A DNA stretch of 11,286 nt from NCBI GenBank assembly GCA_023460715.1, contig JAEWPH010000121.1, positions 1 through 11,286 of the forward strand, given 5' to 3'. The DNA comes from Pseudomonadota bacterium (GTDB lineage Bacteria > Pseudomonadota > Gammaproteobacteria > Burkholderiales > Burkholderiaceae_C). Numbering within the stretch: the stretch's first letter is position 1; the number at the start of each line of letters is the position of its first letter. This document shows, piece after piece, positions 10,279-11,286 of this stretch. The position numbers and the translations under genes were made by a program. The notes beneath the pieces are model-generated. The model did not search any database. It saw nothing but the letters and a program-made list of their open reading frames with translations, and was not told the origin of the DNA.

Positions 10279-11176
10279 ATTCAGCTGCCGGTGCTGCCGC
10301 GGCACCGGAGACCGGCACGTCGAGGTTGTCCGCAGCCTGCCGCACGGCCGCCTTGTCGCCAGCGCTGGCGAACTTGCTGTACTTGGACAGCACGGGCACC
10401 AGCTGGCCGTAGATGCGCGGCGTGCCGGCCAGGCATTCGCGCTGCTCCATGAAGTCGGCCTCGCCCGTGAAGTTGCCCACCAGGCCACCGGCTTCGGTCA
10501 CCAGCAGCGAGCCGGCGGCCACGTCCCAGATCGACAGGCCGGTTTCGAAGAAGCCTTCGGTGAAGCCGGCGGCCACGTAGGCCAGGTCGAGCGCGGCGGC
10601 GCCGGGGCGGCGCAGGCCGGCCGTGCGCTGCATCACGTCGGCCATGATGTTCAGGTAGTTCTTGAAGTTGTCGCCCGGGCGGAACGGGAAGCCGGTGGAG
10701 ATCAGGCTCTCGCGCAGCTGGGTGCGCTTGGACACGCGGATGCGGCGCTCGTTCAGGTAGGCGCCGCGGCCCTTGGTGGCGGTGAACAGGTCGTTGCGGG
10801 TGGGGTCGTACACCACGGCCTGCTCGACCTTGCCGCGCACGGCCAGGGCGATGCTCACGCAGTACACGGGGAAGCCGTGGATGAAGTTGGTGGTGCCGTC
10901 CAGCGGGTCGATGATCCAGACGAACTCCGAATCCTTGGCGCCGTATTCGTTGCCCGATTCCTCGGCCAGGATGCCGTGGCCGGGGTAGGCCGTCAGCAGC
11001 GTTTCGATGATGGCCTGCTCGCTCGCATGGTCCACTTCGGTCACAAAGTCGTTGATCTGCTTTTGCGAGATCCGCACGGATTCCACGTCCAGCGCAGCGC
11101 GGTTGATGATGGCGCCGGCGGCGCGTGCGGCCTTGATGGCCACGTTGAGCATGGGATGCAGATTGGAGGACGACAT
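10277..11176 (-). CDS. suhB: Inositol monophosphatase family protein SuhB
   Basis: A 299-residue Mg2+-dependent phosphatase of the inositol monophosphatase family. The metal site is complete: the Glu pair E72/E73 in LAEESG, D90 and D93 in [12 protein letters not shown], and D218 in WDVAAG. VTEVD at 45-49 matches the VTNVD segment of E. coli SuhB. The E. coli protein (267 residues) dephosphorylates inositol-1-phosphate in vitro and also acts with the Nus factors in rRNA antitermination; whether this protein does so is inferred only from similarity. Residues after about 262 form an extension of about 35 residues ending in an Ala/Pro-rich tail that the E. coli protein lacks. The ATG at 11176 has no clear Shine-Dalgarno. 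The alternative ATG eight codons in has none either, so the longer form, which matches my memory of related proteins, is kept. The gene converges with the kinase operon. Confidence 0.92.
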   Translation of the reverse strand: MSSSNLHPMLNVAIKAARAAGAIINRAALDVESVRISQKQINDFVTEVDHASEQAIIETLLTAYPGHGILAEESGNEYGAKDSEFVWIIDPLDGTTNFIHGFPVYCVSIALAVRGKVEQAVVYDPTRNDLFTATKGRGAYLNERRIRVSKRTQLRESLISTGFPFRPGDNFKNYLNIMADVMQRTAGLRRPGAAALDLAYVAAGFTEGFFETGLSIWDVAAGSLLVTEAGGLVGNFTGEADFMEQRECLAGTPRIYGQLVPVLSKYSKFASAGDKAAVRQAADNLDVPVSGAAAAPAAE

Positions 11177-11243
11177 GTGGATTGTGATGAAGGAGCGGGG
11201 CCCGCGGCGGGCAGGAAGGCGCCCGGCGATGCGGACGCGAAAG

Positions 11244-11259
11244 GCGGGATTTTACCCGC
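11244..11259 (-). promoter_or_regulatory. Possible -10 of suhB inside a small dyad
   Basis: On the minus strand TAAAAT (plus-strand 11249-11254) is a five-of-six match to a -10 hexamer, 72 bases before the suhB start. It is framed by GCGGG (11244-11248) and CCCGC (11255-11259), an exact inverted repeat. No good -35 is seen at the right distance, so activity is uncertain. The last 110 bases hold no other gene. Confidence 0.35.
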
Positions 11260-11286
11260 GCCGGCCGGAACGCGCAGGCGGCGGGC

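Overview
The window is high-GC DNA (roughly two thirds G+C, with strong GC bias at third codon positions). It looks like chromosome from a beta-proteobacterium of the order Burkholderiales, most likely the family Comamonadaceae (Acidovorax-like). This rests on protein style (SuhB beginning [10 protein letters not shown], an MscS-type channel, a REC-HD-GYP regulator with HQEKWDGTGYP) and on short intergenic elements around ATAGCTGCTTGCGC that I recall from Comamonadaceae genomes. No database search was made. No phage, insertion sequence, CRISPR array, tRNA or rRNA was seen.

Layout, left to right: (1) a small exported cupin gene on the + strand (212-652), ending at a 24-bp perfect palindrome that probably terminates transcription from both sides, followed by a short dispersed-repeat-like hairpin; (2) a minus-strand pair, an MscS-family mechanosensitive channel (3802-2714) followed by a gamma-glutamyltranspeptidase with a lipoprotein signal (2626-788); (3) a divergent intergenic region of nearly 400 bases with paired TTGC/GCAA dyads and a small His-rich ORF whose stop overlaps the next start; (4) a + strand two-gene signalling operon, a 1501-residue hybrid histidine kinase (4289-8794) and a REC-HD-GYP response regulator (8833-9966); (5) a 310-base gap that ends in an AT-rich, hairpin-rich segment acting as a probable terminator; (6) suhB, an inositol-monophosphatase-family gene, on the minus strand (11176-10277), with its promoter region at the right edge.

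The functional core is the signalling operon. The kinase has a periplasmic Cache-type sensor between two membrane helices, three PAS domains, a HisKA/HATPase core, two receiver domains and an HPt domain. It contains every station of a phosphorelay, and the only output protein encoded beside it is a REC-HD-GYP protein, predicted to hydrolyse cyclic di-GMP. The logic is parallel to RpfC/RpfG of Xanthomonas, but with a different sensor. The HD-GYP motif reads HQE instead of HHE, which bears on its metal site. The other genes (cupin, GGT, MscS, SuhB) look like ordinary envelope or housekeeping genes with no evident link to the operon. Nothing here is clearly a new kind of system. The best second looks are the HQE variant, the coupled His-rich mini-ORF and the divergent control region.
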